DNA of 60,758 bases. It comes from CAYUNE01 sp964446115. Lineage in GTDB: Bacteria; Desulfobacterota; Desulfobulbia; Desulfobulbales; Desulfobulbaceae. Location: NCBI GenBank assembly GCA_964446115.1, contig CAYUNE010000030.1, forward strand, positions 1 through 60,758, written 5' to 3'. Both the position numbers and the translations under genes were made by a program. The notes under the pieces are model-generated. The model was not told the origin of the DNA. It saw only the letters and a list, made by a program, of their open reading frames with translations, and made no database searches. Positions 50,419 through 58,356 of this stretch are shown in pieces. Each line of letters opens with the position of its first letter. The stretch's first letter is position 1.

Positions 50419-51647
50419 GGCACCGTTCCGGTGGCAACCTTCACCTGGAGCAGGCTGTTTTCCAGCGGATTGTCAAGGCGGGTGGTGATGACCAGATCGC
50501 CGGCTTTCAGCCCGGAGCGCACGTAGACCAGTTCATCGGAGCGCCGGAGAGTCTCCACCTGCACCGAGTGCAGCCGTTCATCCACGGCCAGGTGAGCGGT
50601 ATTGGTAAAATCCACGGCGCTGCGGGGCAGGGCAAAGACCCCGGTCATGGTGCGGCCGGGGATCAGTACCCGGCAGAACATGCCCTCGGCCAGGGGAAAA
50701 CCGTTGCCGTCCCGGGGGATATCCGTGAGGCTGATCGCCACCCGCAGCATCCTGGCGGCGCTGTCGTAATCGACGATCCGCTCCAGGGTGCCGTAGGCGG
50801 CCACCGAGTCGCCGTCCACCCATTCGACCCGGCAGCGTACCGGTTCGGGGCGGCCGAACCAGAAACCGCGGCCGCCGGAAGCATCGAGCCGCAGCCAGCG
50901 GTGGGCTTCGCGGCCATCCAGGGGCACCTGGATTTCCAGGTTGCTGTCATCCACCAGCACCAGGGCCTGGCGGCCCGGGGCCAGGTACTGGCCCTTTTCG
51001 ATATCCACCTTTTTCAGCCGGCAGTCAAAGGGCGCCCGCACCAGGCTGCGGCTCAGCCTGATCTCGGCCAGCCGCAAGGCCTTTTCCAGCTGTTCAATTT
51101 GCGTCTGCACACCGTTGACGGCGCGTTCCAGTTTTTCCACCTGGGAGAGGCTGCCCACCCTGTTTTTGCGGAAGAGCTCCCGGGCCCGCCTGAACTCGCC
51201 CTCCGCCAGTTCATGGTCGCGCCTTAAGGTGACAAGGCGTCTCTTGCCGGTCTGGATCTCCACCTCCACATCACGGGTATCCTGGCGAAAGAGGAGTTCT
51301 CCGGCGTCGATGAGTTCGCCCGCCTCAAGCCGGGGATGAACCTCAACCACCTTGCCGGCGATCTCCGCCGCCACCGCCACCCGGGTGCGGGAGACCACCT
51401 CGCCGTAGCCGGTGAGGGTAACCGGAATATCCGCCGGCGCCACCCGCACCGCCTGCACCTTGAGACGCATCTCCTTCCGGGCCGCCTGCTGGGGCGGTTT
51501 TTTCATTTTTTTCAGCATCCGGAAACCGAAAACCCCCAGGCCGAGGATGAGCAGACAGGCGATGATGCGGACAAGGATGCTTGCGGAATTGCCGGACTGG
51601 TTGTCGTCTTCCTGTTTTTCTCTGTTTTTTTCGATGGGCGGCGCCAT
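50415..51647 (-). CDS. RND efflux periplasmic adaptor (membrane fusion protein)
   Basis: A protein of 410 residues. The N-terminal cytoplasmic stretch is charged and Gln/Asn-rich, then a TM anchor IIACLLILGLGVFGFRML. Then lipoyl/barrel-sandwich halves (VAAEIAGKVVEVHPRLEAGE and ALVLVDDSNLEIQVPL) around a helical hairpin, and a beta-barrel/MP domain. No lipobox. It connects the RND permease to TolC. It is first of the three-gene operon. Confidence 0.92.
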   Translation of the reverse strand: MAPPIEKNREKQEDDNQSGNSASILVRIIACLLILGLGVFGFRMLKKMKKPPQQAARKEMRLKVQAVRVAPADIPVTLTGYGEVVSRTRVAVAAEIAGKVVEVHPRLEAGELIDAGELLFRQDTRDVEVEIQTGKRRLVTLRRDHELAEGEFRRARELFRKNRVGSLSQVEKLERAVNGVQTQIEQLEKALRLAEIRLSRSLVRAPFDCRLKKVDIEKGQYLAPGRQALVLVDDSNLEIQVPLDGREAHRWLRLDASGGRGFWFGRPEPVRCRVEWVDGDSVAAYGTLERIVDYDSAARMLRVAISLTDIPRDGNGFPLAEGMFCRVLIPGRTMTGVFALPRSAVDFTNTAHLAVDERLHSVQVETLRRSDELVYVRSGLKAGDLVITTRLDNPLENSLLQVKVATGTVP

Positions 51648-51835
51648 GGGAAGAGTTCCTCATCTGTGGAAAGGCACGGACTCAGGTGGTGCCCTATTCA
51701 TCAGTCCACCTGTGCGGCTGGAGCGGGGATCGCGTCGAATACGCGGGAGCAGGAATCAGGAATAACAATTCAACCAAATCATGATCTTGTCAACTCCAAA
51801 ATCATCCATTGCCGTTTTTGCACCAAAAAACCCCT

Positions 51836-51882
51836 TTGTACAAATGGATGGCAGTGGTATATAATACCATTCATCCATTGTG
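51836..51882 (+). promoter_or_regulatory. Promoter and operator-like palindrome between the RND operon and the DUF1566 gene
   Basis: TTGTAC (51836-51841), 18-bp spacer, TATAAT (51860-51865) point to the DUF1566-type gene at 51924. The -10 lies inside an imperfect palindrome: ATGGATG...GGTAT-ATA-ATACC...CATCCAT (51844-51878). It could bind a dimeric regulator of this gene or of the divergent RND operon. Confidence 0.45.
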
Positions 51883-51923
51883 GGTGATGCCCACTCCAAC
51901 ACTCCTTTTTCACGGATGAAATT

Positions 51924-53891
51924 ATGGATTCCCCTTGTCGTCTCTTCCTGTGCGCCATACTGATATGTTCCCTGCTGGCCGCGGACGGGCTGCTGCTCTC
52001 CCGGGGTCGTGCCTTCAACAAGTGGCCGGATACCGGTCAGCAGCTCTGCTACGATAACGAGCTCAAGGAGGATGGCAGTTACCAGGAGGATTACGCCTCA
52101 CTGCCGACCTGCCCCGCCGCCGGTGAGCCCTTTTACGGCCAGGATGCCCACTACCCCATGATTCCCCGGGACTATACCAGGCTCAAGAACGGCGATCAGC
52201 CGGCGGCCGAGGGGGAGGCGTGGATCATGGTGCGGGATAACGTCACCGGCCTGGTCTGGGAGGTGAAGACCGATGACGGTACGGTGCACGACCGGGACAA
52301 CACCTATAGCTGGTGCGATCCCGATTCCGAAACCAACGGCGGGGATGAGGGAAGCTGCGGCGACGGGACCGATACCGCCGATTTTATCGAAGCCCTCAAC
52401 AACGATAACTTCGGCGGCCATAACGACTGGCGGCTGCCCACCATCAAGGAGCTTTCCAGCATCACCCATGCCGGTTACGCCGAGCCGGCGGTGGATACCG
52501 CCTATTTTCCGCAGACCGCTGTCTACGGCAGATACTGGTCGGCAACCACCAATACGGCCACCGCTTCCCAGGCCTGGTACTGCTTTTTTGCCCTGGGAAA
52601 CACCTATCATTACGGCGAGAAAGATCAACTCTTTCATGTCCGTGCCGTCCGCGGCAGCAGCGACGAGGTGCCGGTGCCGCATTTTACCGATAACGGCGAC
52701 GGCACCATCACCGACAACGCCACCGGTCTCATCTGGCAGAAGTGCTCCATGGGCCAGGTCTGGAATGGCGAAACCAACGGCTGCGACGGCACCGCCGCCT
52801 CCTATTCCTGGGAACAGGCCCTGGCGGAGAGCGAGCAGCTCTCCCTGGCCGGCAGCGATGACTGGCGGCTGCCCAACCGCAAGGAACTGCAGTCCCTGGT
52901 GGACTACACCACCACCTTTCCGGCCACCGCCTTTCCCGGGCCCACCGAGCCCAGCGGCTACTGGTCGTCCAGCAGCAATGTCTGGCACAGTTTCAGGGCC
53001 TGGTACCTCAACTTTGCCTACGGCAATGTCTACAGCTATTACAAGGTGGAAAACGGTTCGGAGACCACCTACCGGGTCCGGGCGGTGCGGGGATTTCAGT
53101 CGAGCCAGCCCTTTGAGCTCTCCGTCACCTGGAGCGGAGAAGGCAGCGGCCGCGTTGTTTCAACGCCGGCGGGCCTGGACTGCAGCGGCGAACCCTGCGC
53201 CGCCGAGTTTCCCTTCGGCACCTTTGTCACCCTGGAGGCGGTGGCCGATGCCGGTTCGATCTTCATGGGCTGGTCCGGCAATGGTGATTGTGGAGACGGG
53301 CAGGTAACGATCAACGAGGCAAAGAGTTGCATCGCCGTCTTTCGTCCCACCCATGAGATCACTGTCACGGTCCAGGGCCACGGCACTGTCGAACCCCCGG
53401 GCCCGGTGACGGTGATCGACGGTGAGGATCAGCTCTTCACGATTACCCCGGAAGAACATTTTCATGTTGTCGGGGTGAAGGTGGATGATGAGGAGAAGGG
53501 CCCGCTGCAGGAATATCGCTTCACAGGCGTGGCTGAAGACCACACCCTCGGTGTGGAGTTTGGGCTGGATTCCCATGTGTTGGCCGTGACCCTGGAGGGG
53601 TCGGGACAGGGAAGAGTTGTTGCCGAACCGGCGGGTATCGACTGTCCCGGGAGCTGTAGTGGTTCCTATGCCCATGGTACGCCGGTGACCCTCACCGCTG
53701 TTCCGGAAGCGGGTGCCGAGTTCACCGGCTGGTCCGGGGGCGGCTGCCTGGGGACCGATCCCTGTACCGTTATCGTCTCCGAAGCCGGGATCGAGGTGAG
53801 CGCCGAATTCACCTATAGATTCCCCTGGAGTATCTACTATCCGCTTTTTTTCTCCCGACCGCCTGCAGAGGAGGAAGAGGCGTCTCCGTGA
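51924..53891 (+). CDS. Secreted Lcl_C/DUF1566 protein with beta-repeat domains
   Basis: A protein of 655 residues with a short signal peptide (CRLFLCAILICSLLAADG). Two Lcl_C (DUF1566) C-type-lectin-like domains follow (about 95-250 and 252-392), each with a DWRLP(T/N)xKEL core, YWS(A/S) and a terminal VRAVRG. Three beta-rich repeat units (about 398-640) have GWSGxGxCxG and FxxT, an extracellular Ig-like/InlB-type bacterial repeat. A Pro/Glu-rich tail ends the protein. It is probably a secreted or surface adhesin. Its stop overlaps the mscS 3' end by 55 bp. DUF1566 domains are frequent targets of diversity-generating retroelements; no reverse transcriptase is in the window. Confidence 0.82.
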   Translation: MDSPCRLFLCAILICSLLAADGLLLSRGRAFNKWPDTGQQLCYDNELKEDGSYQEDYASLPTCPAAGEPFYGQDAHYPMIPRDYTRLKNGDQPAAEGEAWIMVRDNVTGLVWEVKTDDGTVHDRDNTYSWCDPDSETNGGDEGSCGDGTDTADFIEALNNDNFGGHNDWRLPTIKELSSITHAGYAEPAVDTAYFPQTAVYGRYWSATTNTATASQAWYCFFALGNTYHYGEKDQLFHVRAVRGSSDEVPVPHFTDNGDGTITDNATGLIWQKCSMGQVWNGETNGCDGTAASYSWEQALAESEQLSLAGSDDWRLPNRKELQSLVDYTTTFPATAFPGPTEPSGYWSSSSNVWHSFRAWYLNFAYGNVYSYYKVENGSETTYRVRAVRGFQSSQPFELSVTWSGEGSGRVVSTPAGLDCSGEPCAAEFPFGTFVTLEAVADAGSIFMGWSGNGDCGDGQVTINEAKSCIAVFRPTHEITVTVQGHGTVEPPGPVTVIDGEDQLFTITPEEHFHVVGVKVDDEEKGPLQEYRFTGVAEDHTLGVEFGLDSHVLAVTLEGSGQGRVVAEPAGIDCPGSCSGSYAHGTPVTLTAVPEAGAEFTGWSGGGCLGTDPCTVIVSEAGIEVSAEFTYRFPWSIYYPLFFSRPPAEEEEASP

Positions 53892-55003
53892 GGCGCCCCT
53901 TCTCCCTGCTCCCCGTCGTCGTGCCTGTTTTCCGCAGGTAATTTCCGAATATAGATATCCTGCTTGCTGTAGGGGATTTCTATTCTTTCCTCGTTGAGAC
54001 GTTTGTAGATTTCCTCATTGAGTTTGTCCAGGGTGCGGCCGCGCAGGGCCGGCGCCTTTGCCCAGCAGAGGAGTTCAAAGTCGATGCTGGAAGGACCGAA
54101 GCTCCGGAAGCGCACCCGCGGCATGGGTGATGCGCACACCAGGGATTCCCCGGTGGCGATCTCCATGAGGATGCTCCGCAGCCGATCGATATCCGTGCCG
54201 TAGGCGACTCCCAGCCGTACCCGGATGCGGAACTTCTCATGGGGGCCGCCGGACTGATTGGTGATCTTGGTGTTGCCCATGATCGAGTTGGGGATGGTGA
54301 TCTCCACGTCGTCGCGGGTGAGCAGCCGGGTGGAACGCAGGCCGATGTGGGTGACCTTGCCCCGTTCACCGCTGGTGAGGACGATGTAGTCGCCGATCTT
54401 ATAGGGGGCGTCCGCCAGGATGAAGACACCGGAGAAGAGGTTGGCCAGGGTGTCCTTGGCGGCAAAGCCCACCGCCATGCCGACGATACCGGCGGAGGCC
54501 AGCCAGGCGGTCATGTCGATCTGCCAGATCATGAAGATAAAGTAGAGGGCCAGGCCGAAGACCAGCACCCGGGCGCCGTTGTCGAAGAGGGCCAGGGTAC
54601 GGGGCTGGATAATGGCAAAGCGACCGGACATCAGCGCCAGCCGTTTGAGGATCAGCGAGGCGAGGTGAAAGAAGAAAAAGGCCCAGACCAGAACGCCGAT
54701 GGACTTGAAACTGCTGATGATGATCAGGTAAAGCCTGCCGGAAAGCGGCATCAGGGTGATGGCCGTGGACACTCCGGTGACCAGGAGGCTGTAATAGACC
54801 GGGGCCCGCAGGATGGCGGCGATCTGGTCGTCGAGGCTGAAGCGGGTGCGCCTGGTGATGGCCCTGACCACAAGGAAGATGAGCCAGGTCAACAGCGAGG
54901 CAAAGAGCAGGGTGATGGCGATGACCGCCGTGCCCTGCAGCCAGGGCCTGCCCACCAGCGCGGCCACAACCGGCCGCAGAAAGGACATGATTGTATGATC
55001 CAT
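53837..55003 (-). CDS. MscS-family mechanosensitive channel
   Basis: A protein of 388 residues with four or five N-terminal membrane segments, the pore-lining helix GMAVGFAAKDTLANLFSGVFILAD of the MscS family, the beta domain (IGDYIVLTSGERGKVTHIGLRSTRLLTRDD) and the C-terminal alpha/beta vestibule. It relieves turgor on osmotic downshock. It is longer at the N-terminus than E. coli MscS (286 aa), as in many environmental homologues. Convergent with the DUF1566 gene. Confidence 0.92.
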   Translation of the reverse strand: MDHTIMSFLRPVVAALVGRPWLQGTAVIAITLLFASLLTWLIFLVVRAITRRTRFSLDDQIAAILRAPVYYSLLVTGVSTAITLMPLSGRLYLIIISSFKSIGVLVWAFFFFHLASLILKRLALMSGRFAIIQPRTLALFDNGARVLVFGLALYFIFMIWQIDMTAWLASAGIVGMAVGFAAKDTLANLFSGVFILADAPYKIGDYIVLTSGERGKVTHIGLRSTRLLTRDDVEITIPNSIMGNTKITNQSGGPHEKFRIRVRLGVAYGTDIDRLRSILMEIATGESLVCASPMPRVRFRSFGPSSIDFELLCWAKAPALRGRTLDKLNEEIYKRLNEERIEIPYSKQDIYIRKLPAENRHDDGEQGEGAPHGDASSSSAGGREKKSG

Positions 55004-55135
55004 GGATTTTTTACCGGAACGGTGATGAAGGATTAATGAGTTGTTTTTCGGAAATTTCCAGAATGATGAATAATTGTACGCCCTGCTCCGTCCAGGGTCA
55101 AGACAATCCGCCGGGGTGCACCGTCGTTTCCCATT

Positions 55136-55187
55136 GACGATTCTCGTCCCTGTTCGACAATTTTGTCGAACAGGGACGAGAATCGTC
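55136..55187. repeat. Perfect 25-bp inverted repeat with 2-nt spacer
   Basis: Left arm GACGATTCTCGTCCCTGTTC followed by GACAA (55136-55160), spacer TT, right arm the exact reverse complement (55163-55187). No T run follows, so it is not a classical terminator. The surrounding gap (55004-55347, 344 bp) has no gene. The arms can form a cruciform or a very stable RNA hairpin. Confidence 0.9.
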
Positions 55188-55347
55188 GAGGAATGAATAG
55201 AGCGCGGCGATTTGTTTTGATAATATATTGAAAATAATTGAAATTAAATGACACGGTTTTTGGTGCGGCTTTTGCATAGCCAATGACAACCCTGTGAGTG
55301 ATTACGATCCGGTGCGGTATAACAATATAAATTCCAAGGAGGAAACA

Positions 55348-56187
55348 ATGAAGATGAAAAAAATCACCTCGTTGACCATGCTGGTATCCGGATTTTTGCT
55401 GCTGGTGACCAGTGTCGTTCTCTACATCGTCCCCCACGGCCGGGTGGCCTACTGGTCGGACTGGCGGTTGTGGGGCCTGTCCAAAAGCCAGTGGGGGGAA
55501 CAGCATATCAACCTCGGATTTCTCTTTCTCTTGGCCGCCTGTCTGCATATCTATTATAACTGGAAGCTGATCACCGCCTATCTCCGGAACAAGGCCAGGG
55601 AGCTGAAACTCTTCACCGCCAGTTTCAATGCGGCATTGATTCTCACTCTGCTGGTGTGTGTCGGTACCTATTTCATGGTGCCGCCGTTGAGCACCATCAT
55701 CAACTTCGGCGAGTCCATCAAGGACGCGGCGGCGGAGAAGTACGGCGAACCGCCCTACGGACATGCCGAACTCTCGTCGTTGCAACTCTTTGCCAAGAAA
55801 CAGCATATCGACCTGGCCAAGGCCGGGAAGCTGCTGGATGCGGCCGGAATCAAGGTGCGCAGTGAGAAGCAGAGCCTTGCCGATATCGCCAAGGCCAACA
55901 AGACAACGCCGAAACAGCTCTACGACCTGATGAAGCCCGCTCTCATCCGGACCGACACCGATGCCGGGGAGGTCTTTCCCGACTCACCGCCTCCCGGTTT
56001 CGGCAGGCAGGTGCTGGCCGAGATCTGCGCCACCTATCATCTGCATATCCCTGCGGTGCTCAGGGCCTTGAAGAAGGAGGGAATAACGGCTGTCGTGGAA
56101 AAAAGCGTCAAGGAAAACGCCGAGGAAAACAATGTGGACCCCGTCCGGATTTTCGAGATTATCCAGGCTGTTGCCCGCAATCACTAG
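55348..56187 (+). CDS. DUF4405-like membrane protein with C-terminal helical repeats
   Basis: A protein of 279 residues from the ATG after AAGGAGG (an upstream in-frame start gives an 18-residue unlikely extension). Three TM helices (about 8-28, 55-74, 95-117) with His residues (PHGRVAYWSDWRLWGL, EQHINLGFLFLLAACLHIYYNWKLI) that resemble heme-b or metal ligands of DUF4405/cytochrome b561-like proteins. After residue 130 two helical repeats of about 60 residues each contain IAKANKTTPKQLYDLM and ICATYHLHIPAVLRALK. Function unknown; first of a four-gene group with a two-component system. Confidence 0.75.
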   Translation: MKMKKITSLTMLVSGFLLLVTSVVLYIVPHGRVAYWSDWRLWGLSKSQWGEQHINLGFLFLLAACLHIYYNWKLITAYLRNKARELKLFTASFNAALILTLLVCVGTYFMVPPLSTIINFGESIKDAAAEKYGEPPYGHAELSSLQLFAKKQHIDLAKAGKLLDAAGIKVRSEKQSLADIAKANKTTPKQLYDLMKPALIRTDTDAGEVFPDSPPPGFGRQVLAEICATYHLHIPAVLRALKKEGITAVVEKSVKENAEENNVDPVRIFEIIQAVARNH

Positions 56188-56689
56188 GATCGGAATCCTG
56201 CTGCTTTTCACCGTTCTTTTATCCGGTATTGCTGCAGCGGAGATGCTCACCGGCCGGGTGACCGAGCTGGATGACGCCAACCTCAGCTTTGTCCTGGAGC
56301 AGGCATGCAGCGAGGCCGCCGGCAAGGACAAGAGGCCGGTGGTCCGGCGCGTCATCGTCACCCTGGCCGCCGATTACCGCAGACCGTGCGGTAATCGGCG
56401 GCTCTTTCCCGGGTGCGTGCGGCCGGGAAATGTCGTGCGGGTCCGGGGGCGTTTCAGCGGGCGGGAAAAGGCGGCTGCCGCAGGGGAAGCCGGGATCTTC
56501 ATTGCCACCGAGATCCGTGGCCGCGGCCCTGATGATCCCACCGGCGTCCGTTTTCGCATCGGCCGGGGTTGCCGCTTTCCCCGCCATCGGCAGGGTGCGG
56601 CCGCCAATGGTTCCGCTGCGGCCGGAAAAGGGCAGGGCGACACCGACGGCTTGGGCCGCAGTCGCTCCGCAGCAGGAGGGGAACGGTGA
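56132..56689 (+). CDS. Secreted OB-fold-like protein of unknown function
   Basis: A protein of up to 185 residues. It overlaps the preceding gene by 56 bp from the ATG at 56132; a TTG at 56171 is an alternative start. The hydrophobic core IGILLLFTVLLSGIAAA is a signal peptide ending AAA. The mature part starts EMLTGRVTELDDANLSFVLE and contains VRPGNVVRVRGRF and GIFIATEIRG, like a small OB-fold (BOF/DUF5666 type). A basic, Gly/Arg-rich tail follows. The stop overlaps the kinase GTG start (GTGA). Together with the DUF4405 protein it may form the sensor input. Confidence 0.6.
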   Translation: MWTPSGFSRLSRLLPAITRIGILLLFTVLLSGIAAAEMLTGRVTELDDANLSFVLEQACSEAAGKDKRPVVRRVIVTLAADYRRPCGNRRLFPGCVRPGNVVRVRGRFSGREKAAAAGEAGIFIATEIRGRGPDDPTGVRFRIGRGCRFPRHRQGAAANGSAAAGKGQGDTDGLGRSRSAAGGER

Positions 56690-58356
56690 AGGGTTCATCG
56701 GTGCACTCTCCGGAGAGGAGCAATCGGGTGGGTAAAGTTGCCGTTCTTCTCTCCTGGCAGATCAATATGCTGCTCTTCGGCCTGCTTGTCGCCGTGGTCA
56801 TTGCCGTCTTCTCCTGGCAGTTGCAGCAGCTCAAGGCCACCTTTCAGCAGCATGCGCTGGAGCGATCCCGGGTGGTGGCCGATGTGATCGAGGAAAACCT
56901 GAAGAATTCCCTCATCACCCGGCGGGCCCTTGATGAGATCGCCCATGATTTTCTGGAGAGCAGTGCCCGGTTTATCATCTATCTCGACTCCATCGAACCC
57001 TTCAGTGGTGAAGAGCTCACCGCCTTTGCCGAGGAGGCGGGCCTGGCGGGAATCGGCGTGGTGCGCACCGATAAAACGGTAGTCGTCGGCCCGCCGGGCT
57101 GGTTGCCGCCGGCTGTGGATTGCAGTCTGCCCTCCGGGAGCATCCACTACGATGGAGAGCGCAACCTGGGCCTGGCGCTTTTGCGTCCCGGGGATGCCGA
57201 TACCCTGGACTGCGTGCTGGTGGGCCTGGACGCAACCCTGATCCGCAGCCTGCACCAGCGTACCGGCCTGACCGCCTTGCTCAGGTCCCTGCCCGCCCTG
57301 CCCGGTATCAGCTATGTGCGCATCGAAGACCGGGATAACGGGAAAAACGAGGCGGCCGCAGCCGGGGTGAGGCTGTTGCGGAGCGGCAAGGGCGATTTTG
57401 TCGCCGAGACCAGGCGGACTCTGGACAACGGCGTCCTGGTGGTGGGGCTCAATGCGGAGCAGTTGAGCCGGAGAATCAGCTCCCTGCGCAGCTATTTTTT
57501 CCTCTTCGGAATCATGCTTGTGGTGCTGGGCCTTTTTTTCTCCTGGCTGCTTTATCGGCATCAGCAGGCGGATCTGCGCCGCACCCGCGACTTTGAACGT
57601 CTTCTGGCCCGGGAGCATGAGGCCGCCGCTCTGGGCCGGGCAACGGCCACCATCGCCCACGAGGTGCGCAACCCGTTAAACGCCATCAACATGGGGCTGC
57701 AACGGTTGCGGCTGGAGTGGGACAACCTCAATCCGGAACAGGAAGAACTGGTGGGCGCCATGGGCGAGGCGGTGCGGCGCACCAGCATGATCGTCACGGA
57801 ACTGCAACGCTTCAGCCGGCCGCTGAACCCGAAGACAACCGCTGTTTTTCCTCATCGTCTCCTCGGGCGTCTGCTGTCTCCGTATGAATCTTCCATGAAC
57901 CGGGACAAGATCAGTTTTTCACGGGATATACGCTGTCGGGAAGCCGTGGTTGCCGACGGCGACATGCTCGCCGAGGTGCTGGAAAACCTCATCGGCAATG
58001 CGGTGGAGGCTGCGGCGGCCGTCGCGGAGGGTTTTGTGGAGGTGGCCATCCATGCCGGGGAGGGACGGATGATCATCAGTCTGCGCAATAACGGCTTTTT
58101 TCTTTCCGAGGAAGAGGGCAAACGTCTGGGCCAGCCCTATTTCACCACCAGGACCCGGGGGACCGGCTTAGGGTTGGCCATCAGTCGCCGCCTGGTGGAG
58201 GCCATGGGAGGGCGTCTGCTGATCCGGCCGGATTATGGCCGGAAAGAGATCTCCGTGAGCGTCGAACTGCCCCGGGCCAACGGCAGCCGGCAGCCGCATT
58301 TCGCGGCGGAGAGAAGTTCCGAAACAGTCGCCGATGACGGGGGAGGCCTTTCATGA
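56686..58356 (+). CDS. Membrane sensor histidine kinase (NtrB-like)
   Basis: A protein of 556 residues starting at GTG 56686 with AGGAGGGG 8 nt upstream. TM1 is at about 22-43, a periplasmic sensor of about 220 residues carries no recognised domain, TM2 at about 270-292, then HisKA (H-box AHEVRNPLNA) and HATPase_c (NLIGNAVEAAAA, GTGLGLAISR). It is translationally coupled to the OB-like gene (GTGA overlap) and to the regulator (ATGA overlap), so it phosphorylates the NtrC-type protein. Confidence 0.92.
   Translation: MKGSSVHSPERSNRVGKVAVLLSWQINMLLFGLLVAVVIAVFSWQLQQLKATFQQHALERSRVVADVIEENLKNSLITRRALDEIAHDFLESSARFIIYLDSIEPFSGEELTAFAEEAGLAGIGVVRTDKTVVVGPPGWLPPAVDCSLPSGSIHYDGERNLGLALLRPGDADTLDCVLVGLDATLIRSLHQRTGLTALLRSLPALPGISYVRIEDRDNGKNEAAAAGVRLLRSGKGDFVAETRRTLDNGVLVVGLNAEQLSRRISSLRSYFFLFGIMLVVLGLFFSWLLYRHQQADLRRTRDFERLLAREHEAAALGRATATIAHEVRNPLNAINMGLQRLRLEWDNLNPEQEELVGAMGEAVRRTSMIVTELQRFSRPLNPKTTAVFPHRLLGRLLSPYESSMNRDKISFSRDIRCREAVVADGDMLAEVLENLIGNAVEAAAAVAEGFVEVAIHAGEGRMIISLRNNGFFLSEEEGKRLGQPYFTTRTRGTGLGLAISRRLVEAMGGRLLIRPDYGRKEISVSVELPRANGSRQPHFAAERSSETVADDGGGLS

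Noticed and set aside
48976..50526. A 516-codon plus-strand frame opposite the RND permease
   Set aside because: Antisense to a clear RND protein; composition Asp/His/Gly-rich, no motifs.
51924..53891. A template repeat for a diversity-generating retroelement in the window
   Set aside because: No second copy of the putative variable region was seen and no reverse transcriptase is present.
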